From the NCBI RefSeq assembly GCF_036023875.1, contig NZ_CP107931.1, positions 682,001-746,000 of the forward strand: a stretch of 64,000 nucleotides of DNA. Direction: 5' to 3'. Made by a program: the position numbers and the translations under genes. Each line of letters starts with the position of its first letter. Position 1 is the first letter of the stretch. The notes below the pieces were generated by a model. That model saw only the letters and a list, made by a program, of their open reading frames with translations, made no database searches and was not told the DNA's origin. This DNA is from Mycobacterium sp. NBC_00419. GTDB taxonomy: Bacteria; Actinomycetota; Actinomycetes; Mycobacteriales; Mycobacteriaceae. This document shows, piece by piece, positions 37,175 to 45,060 of the stretch.

Positions 37175-38305
37175 TCAGGTCTCTCGCAGCGTGCAGGCCG
37201 CGGCCATGTTGGCCAGCGTCGACTGCACCCATGGGTCAATTCTGTTGTCGCACACGTGATCCTGTGCGGTCGCGACCAGCTCGTCGATCAGGTCCTCGAT
37301 CCACTCGACGGCGCCGGTCGCCACGATCAGGTTGCGCCACCGGGCGATGTCGGCGGTGCCGAGTTCCTCGGCATTCATCAGCTCGACGAACTGGCGGCGG
37401 ATCGTTCCATCGGCCATCTGATGGGCTGCGACGACGACACTGGTCGCCTTGCGCTCGGCGAGGTCCCCGCCGATGGGCTTTCCCGTTACCGAGGGTGTAC
37501 CGAATACGCCAAGAATGTCGTCCCGGAGCTGGAAGGCCTCGCCCACGGCGCTGCCGTACTCGCCCAGCGCACCGATGAGCTCCTCGCGACCGGACATCGC
37601 GGCGCCGATCTCCAGCGGCCTGCGCACCGTGTAGTTGCCCGACTTGCGGCGGGCGACGTCGAGCACCTGGTCCAACGTGGGCAGGGCGCCGTAGTCGTTG
37701 GCGACGTCGGCGAACTGGCCGACCGCGAGCTCGATACGCATCAGGTCGTAGCGTCGCCAGGCCCGCGCCAACGCGTCGGCGGAGACCCCGCTGTCGCGCA
37801 TCATCTGCTCGGCCCACACCAGACACAGATCCGACAGCAGGATCGCCGCCGAGGCGCCGAACCGCCACTGCGACCCGGACAGGCCGTTCTGGCGATGCCA
37901 CTGACCGAACTGGACATGCGCGGCGGGCTGTCCCCGGCGCATGTCCGAGTCGTCCATGACGTCGTCTTGCAGCAGGGCGAACGCGTGGAGCAGTTCCAGA
38001 CCGGCGCTGGCCCGCAGCGCGGCGTCGTCGGCCGGTGCCCCGCACAGCCAGCCCAGGTACATGAAGGTGGAGCGCAGGCACTTGCCCCCACCGACGAACT
38101 GGACCAGCACGTCGGCGGCGACGTCGATGCCGGCGCCGGCCAGTTGCGGGACGCAGTGGTTGTCGACGAAGTCGGCGACGTGGGCCAGGGCGCCGTGTCG
38201 CACGCCGTTACGCCAGATCTCGAACTGCGCGTCGTGTTCGGTGGCCACACCACTGGCGGTGGGCACACGCGCGCCGTTCAGCGAGACTGCGTCAGATGCG
38301 CGCAA
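37175..38305 (-). CDS. crtE: geranylgeranyl diphosphate synthase
   Basis: A 376-residue prenyl transferase, first enzyme of the pigment pathway. The first aspartate-rich motif is LLQDDVMDDSDMRRGQPAAH and the second is FQLRDDILGVFG; GGGKCLRSTF provides the diphosphate-binding lysine/arginine region. I start at TTG 38305, six bases after AAGGAG, since the ATGs further upstream lack a ribosome-binding site and would add 10-27 unrelated residues. First gene of the operon, behind a SigF-like promoter. Confidence 0.92.
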   Translation of the reverse strand: MRASDAVSLNGARVPTASGVATEHDAQFEIWRNGVRHGALAHVADFVDNHCVPQLAGAGIDVAADVLVQFVGGGKCLRSTFMYLGWLCGAPADDAALRASAGLELLHAFALLQDDVMDDSDMRRGQPAAHVQFGQWHRQNGLSGSQWRFGASAAILLSDLCLVWAEQMMRDSGVSADALARAWRRYDLMRIELAVGQFADVANDYGALPTLDQVLDVARRKSGNYTVRRPLEIGAAMSGREELIGALGEYGSAVGEAFQLRDDILGVFGTPSVTGKPIGGDLAERKATSVVVAAHQMADGTIRRQFVELMNAEELGTADIARWRNLIVATGAVEWIEDLIDELVATAQDHVCDNRIDPWVQSTLANMAAACTLRET

Positions 38306-38362
38306 TGGCTGCTCCTTCCCCGTGGCGGGCCACCTCGACCCGGGCCGAGCACCGTGCATGCG

Positions 38363-38387
38363 ATACCCCCCTGGATGCCGATGCAAC
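38363..38387 (-). promoter_or_regulatory. candidate SigF promoter of the carotenoid operon
   Basis: On the minus strand, GTTG (38387-38384), a 15-base spacer and GGGTAT (38368-38363) fit the mycobacterial SigF pattern GTTT-N15-17-GGGTAT with a perfect -10 and one mismatch in the -35. Transcription would start near 38356, about 50 bases before the crtE TTG. SigF control of carotenoid synthesis is known in M. smegmatis. Confidence 0.6.
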
Positions 38388-38533
38388 CAGACGGCGGTGC
38401 TCTTAGGTCCAATTCAAGGCGAGTGGTGACCCGGATGCCTTGTCAGAACGCACATGGTCACGTACGCGTAATTTTTCCCGGGCACCTGCGCAACACCCCG
38501 GAAAGCGGCTCTAGCTGCTGGAATACTGGTGGG

Positions 38534-38971
38534 ATGCAGACAGTCATGGACGACGCCGTCACCACTGCCGGATCGATCTCGACCACCACCAGTGCGGCGG
38601 TGGCGGGGTCTATCGCCACCGTGGGCAGCGTCGCCGTGGCGGGATCGATCGCCACGTCCGGCAGCGCCGCGGTGGGCGGATCGGTCGCGACCGCCGGCAG
38701 CGCGGCGGTGGCCGGGTCGTTGGCGACCGCGGGTAGCGCGGTGATCGCCGGCTCGGTCGCGACGGCGGGCAGTGCACTGATCGCGGGCTGTGTGATCACC
38801 GTGTTGTGCGCACTGATGCGGGAATGCGTCGGATGCGCGGCCTGCTTCGCATGCCGCAGATGTATGGCGTGCCTGGCCTGTGCCCGGTGCACCGACTGCG
38901 TGGGTTGCATCGGGTGCTACAACTGCTCGGGATTGCGCAACGCGGTGGGCGTCCGCAACGTACACGCCTGA
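38534..38971 (+). CDS. repeat protein with cysteine at every third residue
   Basis: No family recognised. A 145-residue protein in two repetitive parts. Residues 21-80 are five 12-residue repeats of the form AAVAGSIATVGS, with Ser, Thr or Val at every third place. Residues 86-131 continue the same three-residue register with cysteine: 14 Cys in all, 12 of them consecutive at spacing three (for example CRRCMACLACARCTDC). The end, SGLRNAVGVRN, keeps the register with Leu, Ala, Val, Val. The regular spacing suggests a stacked beta-helix or a metal- or thiol-rich surface. No signal peptide is obvious. A GAATACT hexamer region lies just before the ATG, suggesting a leaderless transcript. Divergent from crtE; an SDR gene follows 18 bases later. 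Confidence 0.75.
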   Translation: MQTVMDDAVTTAGSISTTTSAAVAGSIATVGSVAVAGSIATSGSAAVGGSVATAGSAAVAGSLATAGSAVIAGSVATAGSALIAGCVITVLCALMRECVGCAACFACRRCMACLACARCTDCVGCIGCYNCSGLRNAVGVRNVHA

Positions 38972-38989
38972 TCAGGCGGAGAGGCCGGC

Positions 38990-39730
38990 ATGACACAGCT
39001 GAGCGGGAAAGTCGCCCTGGTGACCGGAGCGTCGTCGGGACTCGGGGCGGCGGTGGCGCAGGTCTTCGCCGAACGGGGCGCCACGGTCTACGGGATCGCG
39101 CGCGACACCGACCGGATGGCAGGAGTGTTCGAATCCGTGCCCGGCGGTGCGTATGCGTCGATCGACATCACCAGCGCACAGGCCTGCCAGGATGCCGTCG
39201 CGGGCTGCATGGAGCAGTTCGGCAGGCTCGACGTCCTGGTCAACGCCGCGGGCTTCCACCAGATGCGCCACACCGCGTCCGTGGCCGACCAGGATTGGGA
39301 CTACGACCTGGCAGTCAACCTCAACGGACCGTTCTACCTGAGCCGGGCAGCACTGCCTCATCTGCTGGAGGTCGGCGGCAACATCGTCAACGTGGCCTCG
39401 ATCGCCGGGGTCGAGGGTGAGGTCTACTCGGCCGGTTACTGCGCCGCCAAGCACGGACTGGTCGGGCTCACCCGGGCGCTGGCCGTGGAGTTCACCAAGG
39501 AACAGCTGCGGGTCAACGTGGTGTGTCCCGGCGGGATGCTCACCCCGCAGGTGACGGAGTTCGCCACCCCGGACGACGCCGACTGGAATCTGATCATGCG
39601 CATCGCCGCACCCCGCGGAATGATGGACCCGCGCGACGTCGCCAAGGTGATCGCCTTCCTGGCCAGCGATGACGCCTCGACCATTCACGGCGCCGTCTAC
39701 AACGTCGACAACGGCAAGACCGCCGGCTAG
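38990..39730 (+). CDS. short-chain dehydrogenase/reductase
   Basis: A 246-residue classical SDR. The NAD(P) motif is VTGASSGLGAAV, with LVNAAGFHQM, the catalytic serine in VASIAGVEGE, and Tyr/Lys in YCAAKHGL. The GG at IHGAVYNVDNGKTAG is the usual C-terminal end. Substrate unknown. It sits 18 bases downstream of the Cys-repeat gene and probably shares its transcript. Confidence 0.9.
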   Translation: MTQLSGKVALVTGASSGLGAAVAQVFAERGATVYGIARDTDRMAGVFESVPGGAYASIDITSAQACQDAVAGCMEQFGRLDVLVNAAGFHQMRHTASVADQDWDYDLAVNLNGPFYLSRAALPHLLEVGGNIVNVASIAGVEGEVYSAGYCAAKHGLVGLTRALAVEFTKEQLRVNVVCPGGMLTPQVTEFATPDDADWNLIMRIAAPRGMMDPRDVAKVIAFLASDDASTIHGAVYNVDNGKTAG

Positions 39731-39749
39731 CCCCGGGGGGGCAGGGGAA

Positions 39750-40205
39750 CTAAGGCGAGGCCTCGAACCGCCGCCGGATTCCGGCCAGCATCTCCTGATG
39801 CGCCGCCACCGCCTGCTTGGCCGTCATTCCCAGCAGCGGCCACGGCGCACTGATGCGGAGGCGCTCGGTCAGCCGGGTGCCGGTCGGGATCGGCTCGAAG
39901 GACACGACACCCTCGAGGCGCACCCGGGGGAACTGGCGGGCCTCGGTGAGTACCGGGCCGTTGCGGGGCACCCGCACAGTGGCCGTATAGCTGATCGGCA
40001 GGGTCGCGAAGCCCAGCGGAATCCGGTCGGACACCCGGTAGGTGTGGACGTACCCGTCGTCGGAGTCAGTGCGGTGCAGCGTGCGCACCGCCACTACCAG
40101 CGGGTGCACATCCTTGATGTTGTCGAGATCGACATAGTGGTCGCGGACGGCGTCGGGCGTGCCCGGCACATCCTCGGTGATAGTCCGGTCGACCGGCCCG
40201 GCCAC
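39750..40205 (-). CDS. SRPBCC-fold protein
   Basis: A 151-residue protein of the polyketide-cyclase/START-like fold: VDRTITEDVPGTPDAVRDHYVDLDNIKDVHPL at the N-terminus, a central antiparallel sheet with ISYTATVRVPRNGP, and a C-terminal helix AKQAVAAHQEMLAGIRRRF. Ligand unknown. The DUF732 gene upstream ends nine bases before its start, so they are likely one unit. Confidence 0.75.
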   Translation of the reverse strand: MAGPVDRTITEDVPGTPDAVRDHYVDLDNIKDVHPLVVAVRTLHRTDSDDGYVHTYRVSDRIPLGFATLPISYTATVRVPRNGPVLTEARQFPRVRLEGVVSFEPIPTGTRLTERLRISAPWPLLGMTAKQAVAAHQEMLAGIRRRFEASP

Positions 40206-40214
40206 GAAGAGTCC

Positions 40215-40553
40215 TTACTGGACGGCGGCGCGCTGCAGCACGCCGATCTGCTCCGGGCAGTAGGTGTTGATCGCCGCGCCCAGGAACTGCACGGACTGTG
40301 CCTGGGTGGACCCGTTGGGCAGGTTGGTCAGGATGAACTTGGCCGACTGGTACGCGTCGGTGTCCAGGCCGTTGTTCAGGCGCTTGCAGGTGATCTTGCC
40401 GATCCAGGCGTTGTAGTCACGCGGACCGTAGATCCCGAAACCGTGCAGCTCATTGGCGAAGTCGATGTCGGGGTCGGCATGGGCCGGAACGGCCAGGACC
40501 ATCGGCGCCGCGACGGCAGCAGCGGCGACCATGGCAAGCCTCGTGACGTTCAT
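40215..40553 (-). CDS. DUF732 exported protein
   Basis: A 112-residue secreted protein of a mycobacterium-specific family. A signal peptide runs to about residue 27 (MNVTRLAMVAAAAVAAPMVLAVPAHA). The mature part has the DUF732 pattern DFANELHGFGIYGPRDYNAWIGKITCKRL...AQSVQFLGAAINTYCPEQ with two cysteines that can form a disulfide. I start at ATG 40553; a TACAAT hexamer (40562-40567) eight bases upstream suggests a leaderless or very short leader transcript. Function unknown. Confidence 0.87.
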   Translation of the reverse strand: MNVTRLAMVAAAAVAAPMVLAVPAHADPDIDFANELHGFGIYGPRDYNAWIGKITCKRLNNGLDTDAYQSAKFILTNLPNGSTQAQSVQFLGAAINTYCPEQIGVLQRAAVQ

Positions 40554-40901
40554 GAAGAGGAATTGTAGGCCAGCTAACCAGCGGTGCGGAAGCCCTCCGG
40601 CGCATGGCCTATCCGGAGACCGAAACACGCTGCGGCACAACGCAGATGCGAGATGCCACCCATCACATCCGGACGGCCGGTGTGACCTAGGGCACGAATG
40701 ACGGAGGGAAATCGGTCAGGGAAGCTACCGCGGGGTATCGTCCGATCAGTTAAGTGAGCTAATCTCTTGAGTTAAATCGACCAATCTGTGGCGGCGCGAG
40801 AAAATCGGGGTTGAGATGAGACTGACGGGCACCCTCACGATCGGCGTCGCAGAAATGTGCGCGTTGCCCGTGTCGGCGTCCTGACGTCCTCGGGATAACC
40901 A
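40554..40901. other. non-coding gap between DUF732 and mmpS genes
   Basis: This 348-base divergent region holds no convincing gene. It contains a TACAAT hexamer serving the minus-strand gene, an AT-rich 26-bp imperfect palindrome at 40750-40775, and a GGGTAT at 40733-40738 without a good SigF -35. The regulator of mmpS-mmpL is not encoded next to it. Confidence 0.6.
40750..40775. promoter_or_regulatory. AT-rich imperfect palindrome upstream of mmpS
   Basis: The 26 bases begin TTAAGTGA and end TTGAGTTAA, symmetrical at TTAA and at two further positions on each side. They stand out as an AT island in a GC-rich gap, 127 bases before the mmpS start. A regulator site is possible but symmetry is weak. 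Confidence 0.35.
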
Positions 40902-41333
40902 ATGGTCAAGGCAATTCGACGCGCATGGATTCCGGTGGTCATCATCATCGTGGTGGCCATCGCGGGTTTCTCGGTGTTTCGGCTGCATGGGGTGTTCGGC
41001 AAGACCGAACTCACCCGGCCCGGCAGCGGCCTGGCCAACGACACCAAGCCGTTCAATCCCAAGCAGGTGACCTACGAGATCTTCGGTCCGCAGGGCGCGG
41101 TAGCGACCGTCAACTACCTCGATCTCGATGCCCAGCCCCAGATCGCGCGTGATGTCACGCTGCCGTGGTCGGTCACGCTGACCACGACCGCCCCCGCGGC
41201 CAGCGCCAATGTGGTCGCCCAGGGTGACACCGACACCATCGGCTGCCGCATCCTGGTCGACGGCGTCCTCAAGGACGAGAAGACCTCGTCCGGGGTCAAC
41301 GCACAAACCTTCTGTCTGGTGAAGTCCGCGTGA
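40902..41333 (+). CDS. mmpS: MmpS accessory membrane protein
   Basis: A 143-residue protein with one N-terminal membrane helix ([18 protein letters not shown]) and an extracytoplasmic domain of the MmpS fold: [25 protein letters not shown] and two cysteines (GCRILVDG and FCLVKS) that likely form a disulfide. MmpS proteins assist the partner MmpL in exporting lipids or siderophores. The mmpL GTG overlaps its stop. Confidence 0.93.
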   Translation: MVKAIRRAWIPVVIIIVVAIAGFSVFRLHGVFGKTELTRPGSGLANDTKPFNPKQVTYEIFGPQGAVATVNYLDLDAQPQIARDVTLPWSVTLTTTAPAASANVVAQGDTDTIGCRILVDGVLKDEKTSSGVNAQTFCLVKSA

Positions 41334-44221
41334 GCCGGCCACCCGGAGCGCACCCGCGGATTCCCCGGTTTGTCCGGAGTTTCGCCGTGCCCATCGTGCT
41401 GTTCTGGATCGGCCTCGTCGTCGTCCTGAGCGTCGCGGTCCCCCCGCTCGAGCAGGTGAGCCAGGAGCACACGGTCTCGCTGGCGCCCGACGACGCGCCG
41501 TCGATGCAGGCGATGAAGCGGGTCGGTAAGGACTTCCAGGAGTTCGACTCCAACAGCAGCGCGATGATCCTGCTGGAGGGCGATCAGCCGCTGGGCGCCG
41601 AGGCCCACCGGTACTACGACGGCCTGATCCAGAAGCTGCGCGACGACCCCAAGCACGTCGAGCACATCCAGGATTTCTGGGGCGATCCGCTGACCGCCGC
41701 CGGCTCCCAGAGTGCGGACGGCAAAGCCGCCTACGTCCAGGTGTATCTGGCCGGCAACCAGGGCGAGAGCCTGGCCAACGAGTCTGTCGACGCCGTGCAG
41801 AAGATCGTCACGGCCAACCCGCCCCCGGCCGGGATCAAGGTCTACGTCACCGGCCCGACAGCACTGAGTCACGACCAGCACAACGTCGGCGACTCGGCGG
41901 TCAAGGTCGTCGAGATGGTGACCATCGGCGTGATCTTCGTGATGTTGCTGCTGGTCTACCGCTCGATCGTCACCACGATCCTGGTGCTGGTGATGGTCTT
42001 CCTGGAACTGACCGCGGCCCGGGGGGTCATCGCGTTCCTGGGCAACGCCGAGGTCATCGGTCTGTCGACGTTCGCGGTCAACCTGCTGGCGACCCTGTCG
42101 ATCGCCGCGGCCACCGACTACGCGATATTCCTGTTCGGGCGCTATCACGAGGCCCGCCTGGACGGCGAAGATCGCGAAACCGCGTTCTACACCATGTACC
42201 ACGGCACAGCCCACGTGATCCTGGGCTCGGGCCTGACCATCGCTGGTGCGACGTTCTGCCTGCATTTCACGCGCCTGCCCTACTTCAAGTCGCTGGGCTT
42301 CCCGTTGGCCATCGGCATGCTCGTCGTGGTGTTCGCGGCGCTGACATTCGGGCCCGCGGTCATCGCGATCGGCAGCCGGTTCAGAAAGGTCTTCGAGCCC
42401 AAGCGGAAGATGAACACCCACACGTGGCGCCGGGTGGGCACCGCGGTGGTCCGCTGGCCCGGCCCCATCCTGGTCGCCTCGATCGCGCTGGCGTTGGTCG
42501 GCCTCCTCGCCCTGCCGTCGTATACGACCAACTACAACGACCGCAATTACCTGCCCAAGGACATCCCGGCCAATATCGGCTACGCCGCGGCGGACCGGCA
42601 TTTCCCGCAGGCGCGGATGAATCCCGAACTGCTGCTGATCGAGACCGACCACGACGTGCGCAACCCGGCGGACATGCTGGTGATCGACCGCATCGCCAAG
42701 AATGTCTTCCATATCCCGGGCATCGGACGGGTGCAGACCATCACCCGCCCGCTGGGCACGCCGATCGAGCACACCTCGATCCCGTTCATCATCAGCATGT
42801 CGGGCACCAACCAGACGATGAACATGTCCTACCTGCAGGACCGCATGAAGGACATGCTCAAGATGGGTGACGAGCTGCAGGTCAGCATCGACACCATGGA
42901 ACGCATGCTGGCCCTGACCAAGCAGATGGTGGGCGTCACCCACGACATGGTGGCCAAGACCAAGCAGATGGTGGCCGACACCAACGAGATCCGGGACCAC
43001 CTGGCCGATTTCGACGACTTCTTCCGGCCGATCCGCAACTACCTGTACTGGGAGCCGCACTGCTTCGACATCCCGATCTGCTGGTCGTTGCGCTCGATCT
43101 TCGACAGCCTGGACGGGATCGACACTCTCAGTGACGATCTGGCGTCACTGGTCGTCGACATGGACAGGCTCGACGTCCTGATGCCGAAGATGGTCCAGGT
43201 CATGCCGCCGATGATCGCGACCATGAAGAGCATGAAGGCGTCGATGCTGACGATGCAGTCGACGATGAACGGCTTCCAGGACCAGATGCAGGCGATGCAG
43301 GACAACGCGACCGCGATGGGACAGGCCTTCGACGCCTCGAAGAACGACGACTCGTTCTACCTGCCGCCGGAAGTCTTCGACAATCCCGACTTCAAGCGCG
43401 GCCTCAAGATGTTCGTCTCTCCGGACGGAAAAGCGGTGCGGTTCATCATCTCTCACGAGGGTGACCCCGCGACGCCGGAAGGCATCTCGCACATCGACAA
43501 GATCAAGAACGCCGCGTTCGAAGCCCTCAAGGGCAGCCCGCTGGAGGGTTCCAAGGTCTTCATGGGCGGCACCGCGTCGGTCTACAAGGACATGCAGAAC
43601 GGCGCCAACTACGACCTGCTGATCGCCGGGATCGCCGCGCTGTGCCTGATCTTCGTGATCATGCTGGTGATCACCCGAAGCATCGTCGCCGCGGCGGTGA
43701 TCGTGGGCACCGTGGTCTTGTCGCTGGGCGCGTCGTTCGGGTTGTCGGTGCTGTTGTGGCAGCACATCCTCGGCCAGCCACTGCACTGGCTCGTCCTCGC
43801 CATGGCCGTGATCATCCTGCTGGCGGTCGGATCGGACTACAACCTGCTGCTGGTCGCGCGGTTCAAAGAAGAGATCCACGCCGGACTCAACACCGGTATC
43901 ATCCGGGCAATGGCTGGCAGCGGTTCAGTGGTGACGTCAGCCGGCCTGGTGTTCGCGTTCACCATGGGCTCGATGCTCATCAGCCCGCTGCGGGTGGGCG
44001 GCCAGGTCGGGACGACGATCGCGCTCGGCCTGCTGTTCGACACACTGATCGTGCGGTCGTTCATGACACCGTCGATCGCCGCGCTGCTGGGCAAATGGTT
44101 CTGGTGGCCGCAGCGGGTGCGTCAACGCCCGCTGCCACAACAGTGGCCGTCGCCCCGCGACGACTCGGACAATACGGATCGGCTATCCGTGGGCGCGAGC
44201 CCTGAAGGAGGTTCTACATGA
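41330..44221 (+). CDS. mmpL: MmpL family RND transporter
   Basis: A 963-residue RND-type exporter with about eleven or twelve membrane helices in two halves. The first half has the helix-pair with [27 protein letters not shown] carrying the proton-relay Asp-Tyr; the second repeats it as [21 protein letters not shown] methionine-rich coiled-coil region spans about residues 480-670, as in the MmpL4/MmpL5 group that works with MmpS proteins. Probable substrates in that group are siderophores and glycopeptidolipids; which one applies here is not visible. Uses GTG 41330, overlapping mmpS. Confidence 0.95.
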   Translation: MSRPPGAHPRIPRFVRSFAVPIVLFWIGLVVVLSVAVPPLEQVSQEHTVSLAPDDAPSMQAMKRVGKDFQEFDSNSSAMILLEGDQPLGAEAHRYYDGLIQKLRDDPKHVEHIQDFWGDPLTAAGSQSADGKAAYVQVYLAGNQGESLANESVDAVQKIVTANPPPAGIKVYVTGPTALSHDQHNVGDSAVKVVEMVTIGVIFVMLLLVYRSIVTTILVLVMVFLELTAARGVIAFLGNAEVIGLSTFAVNLLATLSIAAATDYAIFLFGRYHEARLDGEDRETAFYTMYHGTAHVILGSGLTIAGATFCLHFTRLPYFKSLGFPLAIGMLVVVFAALTFGPAVIAIGSRFRKVFEPKRKMNTHTWRRVGTAVVRWPGPILVASIALALVGLLALPSYTTNYNDRNYLPKDIPANIGYAAADRHFPQARMNPELLLIETDHDVRNPADMLVIDRIAKNVFHIPGIGRVQTITRPLGTPIEHTSIPFIISMSGTNQTMNMSYLQDRMKDMLKMGDELQVSIDTMERMLALTKQMVGVTHDMVAKTKQMVADTNEIRDHLADFDDFFRPIRNYLYWEPHCFDIPICWSLRSIFDSLDGIDTLSDDLASLVVDMDRLDVLMPKMVQVMPPMIATMKSMKASMLTMQSTMNGFQDQMQAMQDNATAMGQAFDASKNDDSFYLPPEVFDNPDFKRGLKMFVSPDGKAVRFIISHEGDPATPEGISHIDKIKNAAFEALKGSPLEGSKVFMGGTASVYKDMQNGANYDLLIAGIAALCLIFVIMLVITRSIVAAAVIVGTVVLSLGASFGLSVLLWQHILGQPLHWLVLAMAVIILLAVGSDYNLLLVARFKEEIHAGLNTGIIRAMAGSGSVVTSAGLVFAFTMGSMLISPLRVGGQVGTTIALGLLFDTLIVRSFMTPSIAALLGKWFWWPQRVRQRPLPQQWPSPRDDSDNTDRLSVGASPEGGST

Positions 44222-44673
44222 CAACGATGAGCACCACTCTGCGCATGGGCGCGGCAGCGGCCGCCCTGGCGATGGCCGCGGTGGCACTGCCCGCGACGGC
44301 TGCCGCGGACGCCTCCGACGACTACCCGATCCCGCACCGCATGATCATCACGACATGCACCGCCGAACAGATCATGGCGGCCGCACGCGACGTGACACCG
44401 GTCTACTACGAGCGCTACATGATCGACTACAACAACAAGTCGCCTCAGGTTCAGCAGGCCGCCCAGGACTACGTTCACTGGTTCTACTCGATGGACGCCG
44501 CCGCCCGCCGCGGCTGGTCTGAGGAGATGGCGACCAACATCTACTCCGATCCGCTGGCGTTCCAGTGGCCCAACCACGCCAAGCTGTTCTTCAACAACAA
44601 GGGCGTGGCCGCCAAGACCACCGACGTCTGCATGAACTACGCGCCGAACGACATGTCCGTCTGGAACTGGTGA
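44218..44673 (+). CDS. secreted DUF5078-like protein
   Basis: A 151-residue exported protein. A signal peptide covers about residues 1-31 (ending LPATAAA). The mature part has [33 protein letters not shown], an [17 protein letters not shown] stretch and a C-terminal [11 protein letters not shown]; two cysteines could form a disulfide. It overlaps mmpL by ATGA, so it is the third gene of the export operon and may be a periplasmic partner. The DUF5078 label is from memory. Confidence 0.77.
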   Translation: MTTMSTTLRMGAAAAALAMAAVALPATAAADASDDYPIPHRMIITTCTAEQIMAAARDVTPVYYERYMIDYNNKSPQVQQAAQDYVHWFYSMDAAARRGWSEEMATNIYSDPLAFQWPNHAKLFFNNKGVAAKTTDVCMNYAPNDMSVWNW

Positions 44674-44752
44674 GATGACCCGACACCTGCTGTTAGACGG
44701 CTGTTCAACCGGCGTTCCCCGCGCTGCAAGGCGCAACCGCGACAGTCCTCGC

Positions 44753-45040
44753 ATGTCGCTAGGATTGCGCTCCATCGCCACCTTACTGACCGGTCTCGGC
44801 GCGTCGATCGCGTTGGCCCCCAACGCTTTAGCCGATCCGCCGAACATCCCCGAGCCCGGCTCGGAGTCGGTGGCGTCCACCATCGGCGACCTCGACAACC
44901 TCGGCTACGACGTCACACTGCAGTACGAGAACGGTGTCCCCAACGGGGGCTTGTCGGAGTGCACAGTCACCGACATCAATACCGTCGGCTCGGCCGGTAG
45001 TCAGCCGATCGCCTACGTGACGATCACCTGCGACAAGTAG
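44753..45040 (+). CDS. small secreted protein
   Basis: No family recognised with certainty. A 95-residue protein with a signal peptide to about residue 28 (LTGLGASIALAPNALA). The mature domain VASTIGDLDNLGYDVTLQYENG...LSECTVTDINTV...VTITCDK has two cysteines and resembles small exported mycobacterial proteins of unknown function. I start at ATG 44753 since the upstream 26 residues are not signal-like. It follows the DUF5078 gene by 79 bases. Confidence 0.7.
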   Translation: MSLGLRSIATLLTGLGASIALAPNALADPPNIPEPGSESVASTIGDLDNLGYDVTLQYENGVPNGGLSECTVTDINTVGSAGSQPIAYVTITCDK

Positions 45041-45060
45041 TTTCAGCTCGCCGGATCGGC

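Noticed and set aside
37055..38533. N-terminal extension of the Cys-repeat protein
   Set aside because: The frame stays open over crtI and crtE, but the sequence there is antisense shadow; the repeats begin only after the ATG at 38534.
40733..40738. SigF-like GGGTAT upstream of mmpS
   Set aside because: The -10 is perfect but the bases at the -35 distance (GGTC/GTCA) do not fit, and the spacing is short.
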